A stretch of 64,000 nucleotides of DNA from Siphonodentalium dalli (lineage: Eukaryota > Mollusca > Scaphopoda > Gadilida > Siphonodentaliidae): contig CP136061.1 in assembly GCA_032622095.1 (NCBI GenBank), positions 170,693,107 to 170,757,106 of the forward strand. The letters are read 5' to 3'. Positions 32,961 to 49,500 of the stretch are shown piece after piece; within the stretch, counting starts at the first letter, position 1; every line of letters starts with the position of its first letter. The notes below the pieces were generated by a model. It was given only the letters and a program-made list of their open reading frames with translations, was not told the origin of the DNA and ran no database searches. The position numbers and the translations under genes were made by a program.

Positions 32961-34440
32961 TCCACATACATCTATAGGTATCACCACAACATACATCTAT
33001 AGGTATCCCCACCACATACATCTATAGGTATCCCCACCACATACATATATAGGTATCCCCACCACATACATATATAGGTATCCCCGCCACATACATATAT
33101 AGGTATCCCCACCACATACATATATAGGTATCCCCACCACACACATATATAGGTATCCCCACCACATACATATATAGGTCTCCCCACCACACACATATAT
33201 AGGTATCCCCACCACACACATATATAGGTATCCCCACCACACACATATATAGGTATCCCCACCACATACATATATAGGTCTCCCCACCACATACATCTAT
33301 AGGTATCCCCACCACACACATATATATGTATCCCCACCACACACATATATAGTAATCACCACCACATACATATATAGGTATCCCCGCCACACACATATAT
33401 TTGTATCCCCACCACATACATATATAGGTATCCTCACCACACGCATCTATAGGTATCCCCACCACATACATATATAGGTATCACCACCACATACATATAT
33501 AGGTATCCCCACCACACACATATATAGGTCTCCCCGTCACATACATATATAGGTATCACCACCATACACATATATAGGTCTCCCCACCACATACATCTAT
33601 AGGTATCCCAACCACACACATCTAAATGTATCCCAACCACACGCATCTATAGGTATCCCCACCACACACATATATAGGTATCCCCACCATACACATCTGT
33701 AGGTATCCCCGCCACACACATCTATAGGTATCCCCACCACATACATATATAGGTATCCCCACTACACACATATATTGGTATCCCCACCACATACATATAT
33801 AGGTATCCCCACCACATACATATATAGGTATCCCCACCACATACATCTATAGGTATCCCCACCACACATCTATATGTATCACCACCACACACATCTATAG
33901 GTATCCCCACCAAACACATATATAGGTATCCCCACCATACACATCAATATGTATCACCGCCACACACATATATAGGTATCCACAGCACATACATCTATAG
34001 GTATCCCCACCATACACATCTATAGGTATCCCCACCATACACATCTATATGTATAACCGCCACACTCATATATAGGTATCCCCACCACATACATCTATAG
34101 GTATCACCACCACACATATATAGGTATCCCCACCACATAAATCTATAGGTATCCCCACCACACACATCTATATGTATCACCACCACATACATATATAGGT
34201 ATCCCCACCCCACACATATATAGGTATCCCACCACATACATATATAGGTATCCCCACCACACAGATATAGGTATACTCACCACACACATATATATGTATC
34301 CTCACCTCACACATATATAGGTATCCCCGCCACATACATCTATAGGTATCACCACCACATACATCTATAGTTATCACCACCACATACATCTATAGCTATC
34401 CACACCACATAAATCTATAGGTATCCCCACCACATACATC
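32960..34440 (+). repeat. Mixed satellite with one diverged anchor block
   Basis: Consensus-like monomers fill about 33,000-33,850. An anchor lies at 34057. The block after it (34,100-34,330) has private changes absent from other copies, such as CACAGATATAGGTATACTC near 34,260, so it looks like an older or less homogenised copy. No gene is seen. Confidence 0.65.
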
Positions 34441-36920
34441 TATATGTATCCCCGCCACACACATCTATAGGTATCCTCACCACACACATATATAGGTATC
34501 CCCACCACATACATCTATAGGTATCCCCACCATACACATATATAGGTATCCCCACCATACACATATATAGGTATCCCCACCACATACATCTATAGGTATC
34601 CCACCACACACATATAGGTATCCCCGCCACACACATCTATAGGTATCACCTCCACATACATCTATAGGTATCACCACAACATACATCTTTAGGTATCCCC
34701 ACCACATACATCTATAGGTATCCCCACCACACACATATATAGGTATCACCACCACATACATATATAGGTATCCCCGCCACACAAATATATAGGTATTCCC
34801 GCCACATACATATATAGGTATCCTCACCACTCACATCTATAGGTATCCCCACCACTCACATATATAGGTATCCCCACCACACACATCTATAGGTATCCCC
34901 ACCACATACATCTATAGGTATCCCCACCACACACATCTATAGGTATCCCCACCACACACATATATAGGAATCACCACCACGTACATATATAGGTATCCCC
35001 GCCACACACATATATAGGTATCCCCACACACACATATATATAGGTATCCCCGCCACACACATATATAGGTATCCCCACCACATACATATATAGGTATCAC
35101 CACCACATACATATATAGGTATCCTCACCACACACATCTATAGGTATCCCCACCACACACACATATAGGTTTCCCCACCACACACATCTATAGGTATCCC
35201 CACCACATACATATATAGGTATCCCCACCACATACATATATAAGTATCCCCGCCACATACATATATAGGTATCCCCACCACACACATATATAGGTATCCC
35301 CACCACACACATATATAGGTATCCCCACCACACGCATATATAGGTATCCCCACCACATACATATATAGGTCTCCCCACCACATACACCTATAGGTATCCC
35401 CACCACACACATATATATGTATCCCCACCATACACATATATAGGTATCACCACCACATACATATATAGGTATCCCCGCCACACACATATATAGGTATTCC
35501 CGCCACATACATATATAGGTATCCTCACCACACACATCTATAGGTATCCCCACCACATACATATATAGGTATCACCACCATATACATATATAGGTATCCC
35601 CACCACACACATATATAGGTATCACCACCATACACATATATAGGTCTCCCCACCACATACATCTATAGGTATCCCGACCACACACATCTATATGTATCCC
35701 AACCACACGCATCTATAGGTATCCCCACCACACACATTTATAGGTATCCCCACCATACACATCTATAGGTATCCCGGCCACACACATCTATAGGTATCCC
35801 CACCACATACATATATAGGTATCCCCACCACACACATATATAGGTATCCCCACCACATACATATATAGGTATCACCACCACACACATATAAATATCTCCG
35901 CCACATACATATAGGTATCCCCACCACACACATATAGGTATCCCCACCACACACATCTATAGGTATCACCACCACATACATATAGAGGTATCCCCAACAC
36001 ATACATATATAGGTATCCCCACCACATACATATATAGGTATCCCCACCACATACATATATAGGTATCCCCACCACATACATGTATAGGTATCCCCACCAC
36101 ATACATATATAGTTATCCCCGCCACACACATATATAGGTATCCCCAGCACACATATATATAGGTATCCCCACCACATACATATATATGTATCCCCACCAC
36201 ATACATATATAGGTATCCCCACCACATACATCTATAGTTATCCCCACCACATACATATATAGGTATCCCCACCACATACATATATAGGTATCCCCACCAC
36301 ATACATATATAGGTATCCCCACCACATACATATATAGGTATCCCCACCACATACATCTATAGGTATCCCCACCACACACATCTATAGGTATCCCCACCAA
36401 ACACATATATAGGTATCCCCACCATACACATCAATATGTATCACCGCCACACTCATATATAGGTATCCCCACCACATACATCTATATGTATCCCCACCAT
36501 ACACATCTATAGGTATCCCCACCATACACATCTATATGTATAACCGCCACACTCATATATAGGTATCCCCACCACATACATCTATAGGTATCACCACCAC
36601 ATACATATATAGGTATCCGCACCACATAAATCTATAGGTATCCCCACCACACACATCTATATGCATCATCACCACATACATATATAGGTATCCCCACCAC
36701 ACACATATATAGGTATCCCACCACATACATATATAGGTATCCCCACCACACACATATAGGTATCCTCATATATAGGTATCCTCACCACACACATATATAG
36801 GTATCCCCGCCACATACATATATAGGTATCACCACCACATACATCTATAGTTATCACCACCACATACATCTATAGGTATCCACACCACATACATCTATAG
36901 GTATCCCCACCACATACATC
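34441..36920 (+). repeat. Higher-order unit U1 (2,480 bp)
   Basis: Units are counted here from the variant TATATGTATCCCCGCC. U1 matches U2 and U3 along almost its whole length. It shows two small differences near its left end (a T for C near 34,558 and one C fewer near 34,592). Near 34,840-34,890 it has two monomers that U2 lacks. It carries a 9-bp deletion (CTCA joined to TATATAGG) near 36,768, shared with U2. Confidence 0.85.
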
Positions 36921-39351
36921 TATATGTATCCCCGCCACACACATCTATAGGTATCCTCATCACACACATATATAGGTATCCCCACCACATACATCTATAG
37001 GTATCCCCACCATACACATATATAGGTATCCCCACCACACACATATATAGGTATCCCCACCACATACATCTATAGGTATCCCCACCACACACATATAGGT
37101 ATCCCCGCCACACACATCTATAGGTATCACCTCCACATACATCTATAGGTATCACCACAACATACATCTTTAGGTATCCCCACCACATACATCTATAGGT
37201 ATCCCCACCACACACATATATAGGTATCACCACCACATACATATATAGGTATCCCCGCCACACAAATATATAGGTATTCCCGCCACATACATATATAGGT
37301 ATCCTCACCACTCACATCTATAGGTATCCCCACCACATACATCTATAGGTATCCCCACCACACACATCTATAGGTATCCCCACCACACACATATATAGGA
37401 ATCACCACCACGTACATATATAGGTATCCCCGCCACACACATATATAGGTATCCCCACACACACATATATATAGGTATCCCCGCCACACACATATATAGG
37501 TATCCCCACCACATACATATATAGGTATCACCACCACATACATATATAGGTATCCTCACCACACACATCTATAGGTATCCCCACCACACACACATATAGG
37601 TTTCCCCACCACACACATCTATAGGTATCCCCACCACATACATATATAGGTATCCCCACCACATACATATATAAGTATCCCCGCCACATACATATATAGG
37701 TATCCCCACCACACACATATATAGGTATCCCCACCACACACATATATAGGTATCCCCACCACACGCATATATAGGTATCCCCACCACATACATATATAGG
37801 TCTCCCCACCACATACACCTATAGGTATCCCCACCACACACATATATATGTATCCCCACCATACACATATATAGGTATCACCACCACATACATATATAGG
37901 TATCCCCGCCACACACATATATAGGTATTCCCGCCACATACATATATAGGTATCCTCACCACACACATCTATAGGTATCCCCACCACATACATATATAGG
38001 TATCACCACCATATACATATATAGGTATCCCCACCACACACATATATAGGTATCACCACCATACACATATATAGGTCTCCCCACCACATACATCTATAGG
38101 TATCCCGACCACACACATCTATATGTATCCCAACCACACGCATCTATAGGTATCCCCACCACACACATTTATAGGTATCCCCACCATACACATCTATAGG
38201 TATCCCGGCCACACACATCTATAGGTATCCCCACCACATACATATATAGGTATCCCCACCACACACATATATAGGTATCCCCACCACATACATATATAGG
38301 TATCACCACCACACACATATAAATATCTCCGCCACATACATATAGGTATCCCCACCACACACATATAGGTATCCCCACCACACACATCTATAGGTATCAC
38401 CACCACATACATATAGAGGTATCCCCAACACATACATATATAGGTATCCCCACCACATACATATATAGGTATCCCCACCACATACATATATAGGTATCCC
38501 CACCACATACATGTATAGGTATCCCCACCACATACATATATAGTTATCCCCGCCACACACATATATAGGTATCCCCAGCACACATATATATAGGTATCCC
38601 CACCACATACATATATATGTATCCCCACCACATACATATATAGGTATCCCCACCACATACATCTATAGTTATCCCCACCACATACATATATAGGTATCCC
38701 CACCACATACATATATAGGTATCCCCACCACATACATATATAGGTATCCCCACCACATACATATATAGGTATCCCCACCACATACATCTATAGGTATCCC
38801 CACCACACACATCTATAGGTATCCCCACCAAACACATATATAGGTATCCCCACCATACACATCAATATGTATCACCGCCACACTCATATATAGGTATCCC
38901 CACCACATACATCTATATGTATCCCCACCATACACATCTATAGGTATCCCCACCATACACATCTATATGTATAACCGCCACACTCATATATAGGTATCCC
39001 CACCACATACATCTATAGGTATCACCACCACATACATATATAGGTATCCGCACCACATAAATCTATAGGTATCCCCACCACACACATCTATATGCATCAT
39101 CACCACATACATATATAGGTATCCCCACCACACACATATATAGGTATCCCACCACATACATATATAGGTATCCCCACCACACACATATAGGTATCCTCAT
39201 ATATAGGTATCCTCACCACACACATATATAGGTATCCCCGCCACATACATATATAGGTATCACCACCACATACATCTATAGTTATCACCACCACATACAT
39301 CTATAGGTATCCACACCACATACATCTATAGGTATCCCCACCACATACATC
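36921..39351 (+). repeat. Higher-order unit U2 (2,431 bp), lacks two monomers
   Basis: This unit is nearly identical to U1 and U3 but lacks 50 bp (two monomers) near 37,330, where CTCACATCTATAGG is followed directly by CATACATCTATAGG. It shares with U1 the 9-bp deletion (here near 39,199) and other variants. This suggests U1 and U2 have a more recent common source for their right-hand part than either has with U3. Confidence 0.85.
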
Positions 39352-41841
39352 TATATGTATCCCCGCCACACACATCTATAGGTATCCTCATCACACACAT
39401 ATATAGGTATCCCCACCACATACATCTATAGGTATCCCCACCATACACATATATAGGTATCCCCACCACACACATATATAGGTATCCCCACCACATACAT
39501 CTATAGGTATCCCCACCACACACATATAGGTATCCCCGCCACACACATCTATAGGTATCACCTCCACATACATCTATAGGTATCACCACAACATACATCT
39601 TTAGGTATCCCCACCACATACATCTATAGGTATCCCCACCACACACATATATAGGTATCACCACCACATACATATATAGGTATCCCCGCCACACAAATAT
39701 ATAGGTATTCCCGCCACATACATATATAGGTATCCTCACCACTCACATCTATAGGTATCCCCACCACTCACATATATAGGTATCCCCACCACACACATCT
39801 ATAGGTATCCCCACCACATACATCTATAGGTATGCCCACCACACACATCTATAGGTATCCCCACCACACACATATATAGGAATCACCACCACGTACATAT
39901 ATAGGTATCCCCGCCACACACATATATAGGTATCCCCACACACACATATATATAGGTATCCCCGCCACACACATATATAGGTATCCCCACCACATACATA
40001 TATAGGTATCACCACCACATACATATATAGGTATCCTCACCACACACATCTATAGGTATCCCCACCACACACACATATAGGTTTCCCCACCACACACATC
40101 TATAGGTATCCCCACCACATACATATATAGGTATCCCCACCACATACATATATAAGTATCCCCGCCACATACATATATAGGTATCCCCACCACACACATA
40201 TATAGGTATCCCCACCACACACATATATAGGTATCCCCACCACACGCATATATCGGTATCCCCACCACATACATATATAGGTCTCCCCACCACATACATC
40301 TATAGGTATCCCCACCACACACATATATATGTATCCCCACCATACACATATATAGGTATCACCACCACATACATATATAGGTATCCCCGCCACACACATA
40401 TATAGGTATTCCCGCCACATACATATATAGGTATCCTCACCACACACATCTATAGGTATCCCCACCACATACATATATAGGTATCACCACCACATACATA
40501 TATAGGTATCCCCACCACACACATATATAGGTATCACCACCATACACATATATAGGTGTCCCCACCACATACATCTATAGGTATCCCAACCATACACATC
40601 TATATGTATCCCAACCACACGCATCTATTGGTATCCCCACCACACACATTTATAGGTATCCCCACCATACACATCTATAGGTATCCCGGCCACACACATC
40701 TATAGGTATCCCCACCACATACATATATAGGTATCCCCACCACACACATATATAAGTATCCCCACCACATACATATATAGGTATCACCACCACACACATA
40801 TAAATATCCCCGCCACATACATATAGGTATCCCCACCACACACATATAGGTATCCCCACCACACACATCTATAGGTATCACCACCACATACATATAGAGG
40901 TATCCCCAACACATACATATATAGGTATCCCCACCACATACATATATAGGTATCCCCACCACATACATATATAGGTATCCCCACCACATACATGTATAGG
41001 TATCCCCACCACATACATATATAGTTATCCCCGCCACACACATATATAGGTATCCCCAGCACACATATATATAGGTATCCCCACCACATACATCTATATG
41101 TATCCCCACCACATACATATATAGGTATCCCCACCACATACATCTATAGTTATCCCCACCACATACATATATAGGTATCCCCACCACATACATATATAGG
41201 TATCCCCACCACATACATATATAGGTATCCCCACCACATACATATATAGGTATCCCCACCACATACATCTATAGGTATCCCCACCACACACATCTATAGG
41301 TATCCCCACCAAACACATATATAGGTATCCCCACCATACACATCAATATGTATCACCGCCACACTCATATATAGGTGTCCCCACCACATACATCTATATG
41401 TATCCCCACCATACACATCTATAGGTATCCCCACCATACACATCTATATGTATAACCGCCACACTCATATATAGGTATCCCCACCACATACATCTATAGG
41501 TATCACCACCACATACATATATAGGTATCCGCACCACATAAATCTATAGGTATCCCCACCACACACATCTATATGCATCATCACCACATACATATATAGG
41601 TATCCCCACCACACACATATATAGGTATCCCACCACATACATATATAGGTATCCCCACCACACACATATAGGTATCCTCACCACACACATATATAGGTAT
41701 CCTCACCACACACATATATAGGTATCCCCGCCACATACATATATAGGTATCACCACCACATACATCTATAGTTATCACCACCACATACATCTATAGGTAT
41801 CCACACCACATACATCTATAGGTATCCCCACCACATACATC
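39352..41841 (+). repeat. Higher-order unit U3 (2,490 bp)
   Basis: This unit has the two monomers missing from U2 and lacks the 9-bp deletion: near 41,678 the full CTCACCACACACATATAT form is present. Its right half (about 40,675-41,268) is closer to 46,492-47,085 than to U1 or U2, sharing with it several private bases. It is the likely source, or sister, of the copy near 46.5 kb. Confidence 0.8.
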
Positions 41842-44800
41842 TATATGTATCCCCGCCACACACATCTATAGGTATCCTCATCACACACATATATAGGTAT
41901 CCCCACCACATACATCTATAGGTATCCCCACCACACACATATATAGGTATCCCCACCACACACATATATAGGTATCCACACCACATACATCTATAGGTAT
42001 CCCCACCAAACACATATAGGTATCCCCGCCACACACATCTATAGGTATCACCTCCACATACATATATAGGTATTCCCACCACATACATCTATAGGTATCC
42101 CCACCACATACATATATAGGTATTCCCACCACATACATCTATATGTATCCCCACCACATTCATCTATAGGTATCCCCACCACACACATATATGGGTATCA
42201 CCACCACATACATATATAGGTATCCCCGCCACAGACATATATATTTATTCCCGCCACATACATATATAGGTATCCTCACCACACACATCTATAGGTATCC
42301 CCACCACACACATATATAGGTATCCCCACCACACACATCTATATGTATCCCCACCACATACATCTATAGGTATCCCCACCACACACATCTATAGGTATCC
42401 CCACCACACACATATATAGGTATCACCACCACGTACATATATAGGTATCCCCGCCACACACATATATAGGTATCCCCACCACACAGATATATATAGCTAT
42501 CCCCGCCACACACATATATAGGTATCTCCACCACATACATATATAGGTATCACCACCACATACATATATAGGTATCCTCACCACACACATCTATAGGTAT
42601 CCCCACCACACACATATATAGGTATCCCCACCACACACATCTATAAGTATCCCCACCACATACATATATAGGTATCCCCACCACATACATATATAAGTAT
42701 CCCCGCCACATACATATATAGGTATCCCCACCACATACATATATAGGTATCCCCGCCACACACATATATAGGTATCCCCACCACACACATATATAGGTAT
42801 CCACACGACACACATATATAGGTATCCCCACCACATACATATATAGGTCTCCCCACCACATACATTTATAGGTATCCCCACCACATACATATATAGGTAT
42901 CCCCGCCACACACATATATAGGTATTCCCGCCACATACATATATAGGTATCCTCACCACACACATCTATAGGTATTCCCGCCACATACATATATATGTAT
43001 CCTCACCACACACATCTATAGGTATCCCCACCACATACATATATAGGTATCACCACCACATACATATATAGGTATCCCCACCACACACATATATAGGTAT
43101 CCCCACCACACACATATATATAGGTATCCCCGCCCCACACATATATAGGTATCCCCACCACATACATATATAGGTATCCCCACCACATACATATATAGGT
43201 ATCCCCACCACATACATGTATAGGTATCCCCACCACATACATATATAGTTATCCCCGCCACACACATATATAGGTATCCCCAGCACACATATATATAGGT
43301 ATCCCCACCACATACATCTATATGTATCCCCACCACATACATATATAGGTATCCCCACCACATACATCTATAGTTATCCCCACCACATACATATATAGGT
43401 ATCCCCACCACATACATATATAGGTATCCCCACCACATACATATATAGGTATCCCCACCACATACATATATAGGTATCCCCACCACATACATCTATAGGT
43501 ATCCCCACCACACACATCTATAGGTATCCCCACCAAACACATATATAGGTATCCCCACCATACACATCAATATGTATCACCGCCACACTCATATATAGGT
43601 GTCCCCACCACATACATCTATATGTATCCCCACCATACACATCTATAGGTATCCCCACCATACACATCTATATGTATAACCGCCACACTCATATATAGGT
43701 ATCCCCACCACATACATCTATAGGTATCACCACCACATACATATATAGGTATCCGCACCACATAAATCTATAGGTATCCCCACCACACACATCTATATGC
43801 ATCATCACCACATACATATATAGGTATCCCCACCACACACATATATAGGTATCCCACCACATACATATATAGGTATCCCCACCACACACATATAGGTATC
43901 CTCACCACACACATATATAGGTATCCTCACCACACACATATATAGGTATCCCCGCCACATACATATATAGGTATCACCACCACATACATCTATAGTTATC
44001 ACCACCACATACATCTATAGGTATCCACACCACATACATCTATAGGTATCCCCACCACATACATCTATATGTATCCCCGCCACACACATCTATAGGTATC
44101 CTCATCACACACATATATAGGTATCCCCACCACATACATCTATAGGTATCCCCACCACACACATATATAGGTATCCCCACCACACACATATATAGGTATC
44201 CACACCACATACATCTATACGTATCCCCACCAAACACATATAGGTATCCCCGCCACACACATCTATAGGTATCACCTCCACATACATATATAGGTATTCC
44301 CACCACATACATCTATAGGTATCCCCACCACATACATATATAGGTATTCCCACCACATACATCTATATGTATCCCCACCACATTCATCTATAGGTATCCC
44401 CACCACACACATATATGGGTATCACCACCACATACATATATAGGTATCCCCGCCACAGACATATATATTTATTCCCGCCACATACATATATAGGTATCCT
44501 CACCACACACATCTATAGGTATCCCCACCACACACATATATAGGTATCCCCACCACACACATCTATATGTATCCCCACCACATACATCTATAGGTATCCC
44601 CACCACACACATCTATAGGTATCCCCACCACACACATATATAGGTATCACCACCACGTACATATATAGGTATCCCCGCCACACACATATATAGGTATCCC
44701 CACCACACAGATATATATAGCTATCCCCGCCACACACATATATAGGTATCTCCACCACATACATATATAGGTATCACCACCACATACATATATAGGTATC

Positions 44801-45400
44801 CTCACCACACACATCTATAGGTATCCCCACCACACACATATATAGGTATCCCCACCACACACATCTATAAGTATCCCCACCACATACATATATAGGTATC
44901 CCCACCACATACATATATAAGTATCCCCGCCACATACATATATAGGTATCCCCACCACATACATATATAGGTATCCCCGCCACACACATATATAGGTATC
45001 CCCACCACACACATATATAGGTATCCACACGACACACATATATAGGTATCCCCACCACATACATATATAGGTCTCCCCACCACATACATTTATAGGTATC
45101 CCCACCACATACATATATAGGTATCCCCGCCACACACATATATAGGTATTCCCGCCACATACATATATAGGTATCCTCACCACACACATCTATAGGTATT
45201 CCCGCCACATACATATATATGTATCCTCACCACACACATCTATAGGTATCCCCACCACATACATATATAGGTATCACCACCACATACATATATAGGTATC
45301 CCCACCACACACATATATAGGTATCCCCACCACACACATATATATAGGTATCCCCGCCCCACACATATATAGGTATCCCCACCACATACATATATAGGTA
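40930..45400 (+). repeat. Two near-identical 2,224-bp tandem copies
   Basis: About 40,930-43,153 is followed by about 43,154-45,400 at a constant offset of 2,224 bp with no net length change. In the parts I compared the only mismatch was G at 41,996 against C at 44,220. Rare variants recur exactly: CATGTATAGG (40,991 and 43,215), the 27-bp monomers near 42,485 and 44,709, and the CGCCCCACAC form near 43,131 and 45,355. The right edge is where the second copy changes TATCCCC to TATCACC near 45,400. The near-identity suggests this is among the youngest events in the window, or an assembly duplication. Confidence 0.85.
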
Positions 45401-47658
45401 TCACCACCACATACATATATAGGTATCCTCACCACACACATCTATAGGTATCCCCACCACACACATATATAGGTATCCCCACCACACACATCTATAGGTA
45501 TCCCCACCACATACATATATAGGTATCCCCACCACATACATATATAAGTATCCCCGCCACATACATATATAGGTATCCCCACCACATACATATATAGGTA
45601 TCCCCACCACACATATATATAGGTATCCCCACCACACACATTTATTGGTATCCCCACCACACACATATATAGGTATCCCCACCACATTCATCTATAGGTA
45701 TCCCCACCATACACATCAATATGTATCACCGCCACACACATATATAGGTATCCCCACCACATACATCTATAGGTATCCCCACCATACACATCTATAGGTA
45801 TCCCCACCATACACATCTAGATGTATAACCGCCACACTCATATATAGGTATCCCCACCACATACATCTATAGGTATCACCACCACATACATATATAGGTA
45901 TCCCCACCACATAAATCTATAGGTATACCCACCACGCACATCTATAGGTATCCCCACCACATACATATATAAGTATCCCCGCCACATACATATATAGGTA
46001 TCCCCACCACACACATATATAGGTATCCCCACCACACACATATATAGGTATCCCCACCACACGCATATATAGGTATCCCCACCACATACATATATAGGTC
46101 TCCCCACCACATACATCTATAGGTATCCCCACCACACACATATATATGTATCCCCACCATACACATATATAGGTATCACCACCACATACATATATAGGTA
46201 TCCCCGCCACACACATATATAGGTATTCCCGCCACATACATATATAGGTATCCTCACCACACACATCTATAGGTATCCCCACCACATACATATATAGGTA
46301 TCACCACCACATACATATATAGGTATCCCCACCACACACATATATAGGTATCACCACCATACACATATATAGGTCTCCCCACCACATACATCTATAGGTA
46401 TCCCAACCACACACATCTATATGTATCCCAACCACACGCATCTATAGGTATCCCCACCACACACATTTATAGGTATCCCCACCATACACATCTATAGGTA
46501 TCCCGGCCACACACATCTATAGGTATCCCCACCACATACATATATAGGTATCCCCACCACACACATATATAGGTATCCCCACCACATACATATATAGGTA
46601 TCACCACCACACACATATAAATATCCCCGCCACATACATATAGGTATCCCCACCACACACATATAGGTATCCCCACCACACACATCTATAGGTATCACCA
46701 CCACATACATATAGAGGTATCCCCAACACATACATATATAGGTATCCCCACCACATACATATATAGGTATCCCCACCACATACATATATAGGTATCCCCA
46801 CCACATACATGTATAGGTATCCCCACCACATACATATATAGTTATCCCCGCCACACACATATATAGGTATCCCCAGCACACATATATATAGGTATCCCCA
46901 CCACATACATCTATATGTATCCCCACCACATACATATATAGGTATCCCCACCACATACATCTATAGTTATCCCCACCACATACATATATAGGTATCCCCA
47001 CCACATACATATATAGGTATCCCCACCACATACATATATAGGTATCCCCACCACATACATATATAGGTATCCCCACCACGTACATCTATAGGTATCCACA
47101 CCACACACATCTATAGGTATCCCCACCAAACACATATATAGGTATCCCCACCATACAAATCAATATGTATCACCGCCACACACATATATAGGTATCCCCA
47201 CCACATACATCTATATGTATCCCCACCATACACATCTATAGGTATCCCCACCATACACATCTATATGTATAACCGCCACACTCATATATAGGTATCCCCA
47301 CCACATACATCTATAGGTATCACCACCACATACATATATAGGTATCCGCACCACATAAATCTATAGGTATCCCCACCACACACATCTATATGCATCATCA
47401 CCACATACATATATAGGTATCCCCACCACACACATATATAGGTATCCCACCACATACATATATAGGTATCCCCACCACACACACATAGGTATCCTCACCA
47501 CACACATATATAGGTATCCTCACCACACACATATATAGGTATCTCCGCCACATACATATATAGGTATCACCACCACATACATCTATAGTTATCACCACCA
47601 CATACATCTATAGGTATCCACACCAAATACATCTATAGGTATCCCCACCACATACATC
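45401..47658 (+). repeat. Compound unit with module junction near 45,925
   Basis: An anchor at 45829 is followed within about 100 bp by a variant reading GTATACCCACCACGCACATC, after which the sequence switches to the right half of a U-type unit. From about 46.49 kb it matches 40.68 kb at offset 5,817. The same junction variant recurs near 49,493 (offset 3,568), so the joined form was copied after it arose. Confidence 0.75.
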
Positions 47659-49500
47659 TATATGTATCCCCGCCACACACATCTATAGGTATCCTCATCA
47701 CACACATATATAGGTATCCCCACCACATACATCTATAGGTATCCCCACCACACACATATATAGGTATCCCCACCACACACATATATAGGTATCCACACCA
47801 CATACATCTATAGGTATCCCCACCAAACACATATAGGTATCCCCGCCACACACATCTATAGGTATCACCTCCACATACATATATAGGTATTCCCACCACA
47901 TACATCGATAGGTATCCCCACCACATACATATATAGGTATTCCCACCACATACATCTATAGGTATCCCCACCACATTCATCTATAGGTATCCCCACCACA
48001 CACATATATAGGTATCACCACCACATACATATATAGGTATCCCCGCCACAGAAATATATATTTATTCCCGCCACATACATATATAGGTATCCTCACCACA
48101 CACATCTATAGGTATCCCCACCACACACATATATAGGTATCCCCACCACACACATCTATATGTATCCCCACCACATACATCTATAGGTATCCACACCACA
48201 CACATCTATAGGTATCCCCACCACACACATATATAGGTATCACCACCACGTACATATATAGGTATCCCCGCCACACACATATATAGGTATCCCCACCACT
48301 TAGATATATATAGCTATCCCCGCCACACACATATATAGGTATCCCCACCACATACATATATAGGTATCACCACCACATACATATATAGGTATCCTCACCA
48401 CACACATCTATAGGTATCCCCACCACACACATATATAGGTATCCCCACCACACACATCTATAAGTATCCCCACCACATACATATATAGATATCCCCACCA
48501 CATACATATATAAGTATCCCCGCCACATACATATATAGGTATCCCCACCACATACATATATAGGTATCCCCGCCACACACATATATAGGTATCCCCACCG
48601 CACACATATTTAGGTATCCACACGACACACATATATAGGTATCCCCACCACATACATATATAGGACTCCCCACCACATACATCTATAGGTATCCCCACCA
48701 CATACATATATAGGTATCCCCGCCACACACATATATAGGTATTCCCGCCACATACATATATAGGTATCCTCACCACACACATCTATAGGTATTCCCGCCA
48801 CATACATATATATGTATCCTCACCACACACATCTATAGGTATCCCCACCACATACATATATAGGTATCACCACCACATACATATATAGGTATCCCCACCA
48901 CACACATATATAGGTATCCCCACCACACACATATATATAGGTATCCCCGCCACACACATATATAGGTATCCCCACCACATACATATATAGGTATCACCAC
49001 CACATACATATATAGGTATCCTCACCACACACATCTATAGGTATCCCCACCACACACATATATAGGTATCCCCACCACACACATCTATAGGTATCCCCAC
49101 CACATACATATATAGGTATCCACACCACATACATATATAAGTATCCCCGCCACATACATATATAGGTATCCCCACCACACACATATATAGGTATCCCCAC
49201 CACACACATTTATTGGTATCCCCACCACACACATATATAGGTATCCCCACCACATTCATCTATAGGTATCCCCACCATACACATCAATATGTATCACCGC
49301 CACACACATATATAGGTATCCCCACCACATACATCTATAGGTATCCCCACCATACACATCTATAGGTATCCCCACCATACACATCTAGATGTATAACCGC
49401 CACACTCATATATAGGTATCCCCACCACATACATCTATAGGTATCACCACCACATACATATATAGGTATCCCCACCACATAAATCTATAGGTATACCCAC
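47659..49500 (+). repeat. Higher-order unit U6, partial
   Basis: This matches 41,842-43,000 at offset 5,817 and continues to the anchor at 49397 and the junction variant near 49,493. It has more private single-base changes than the 2,224-bp pair, for example TAGGACTCCCC near 48,662. This fits an earlier split. Confidence 0.7.
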
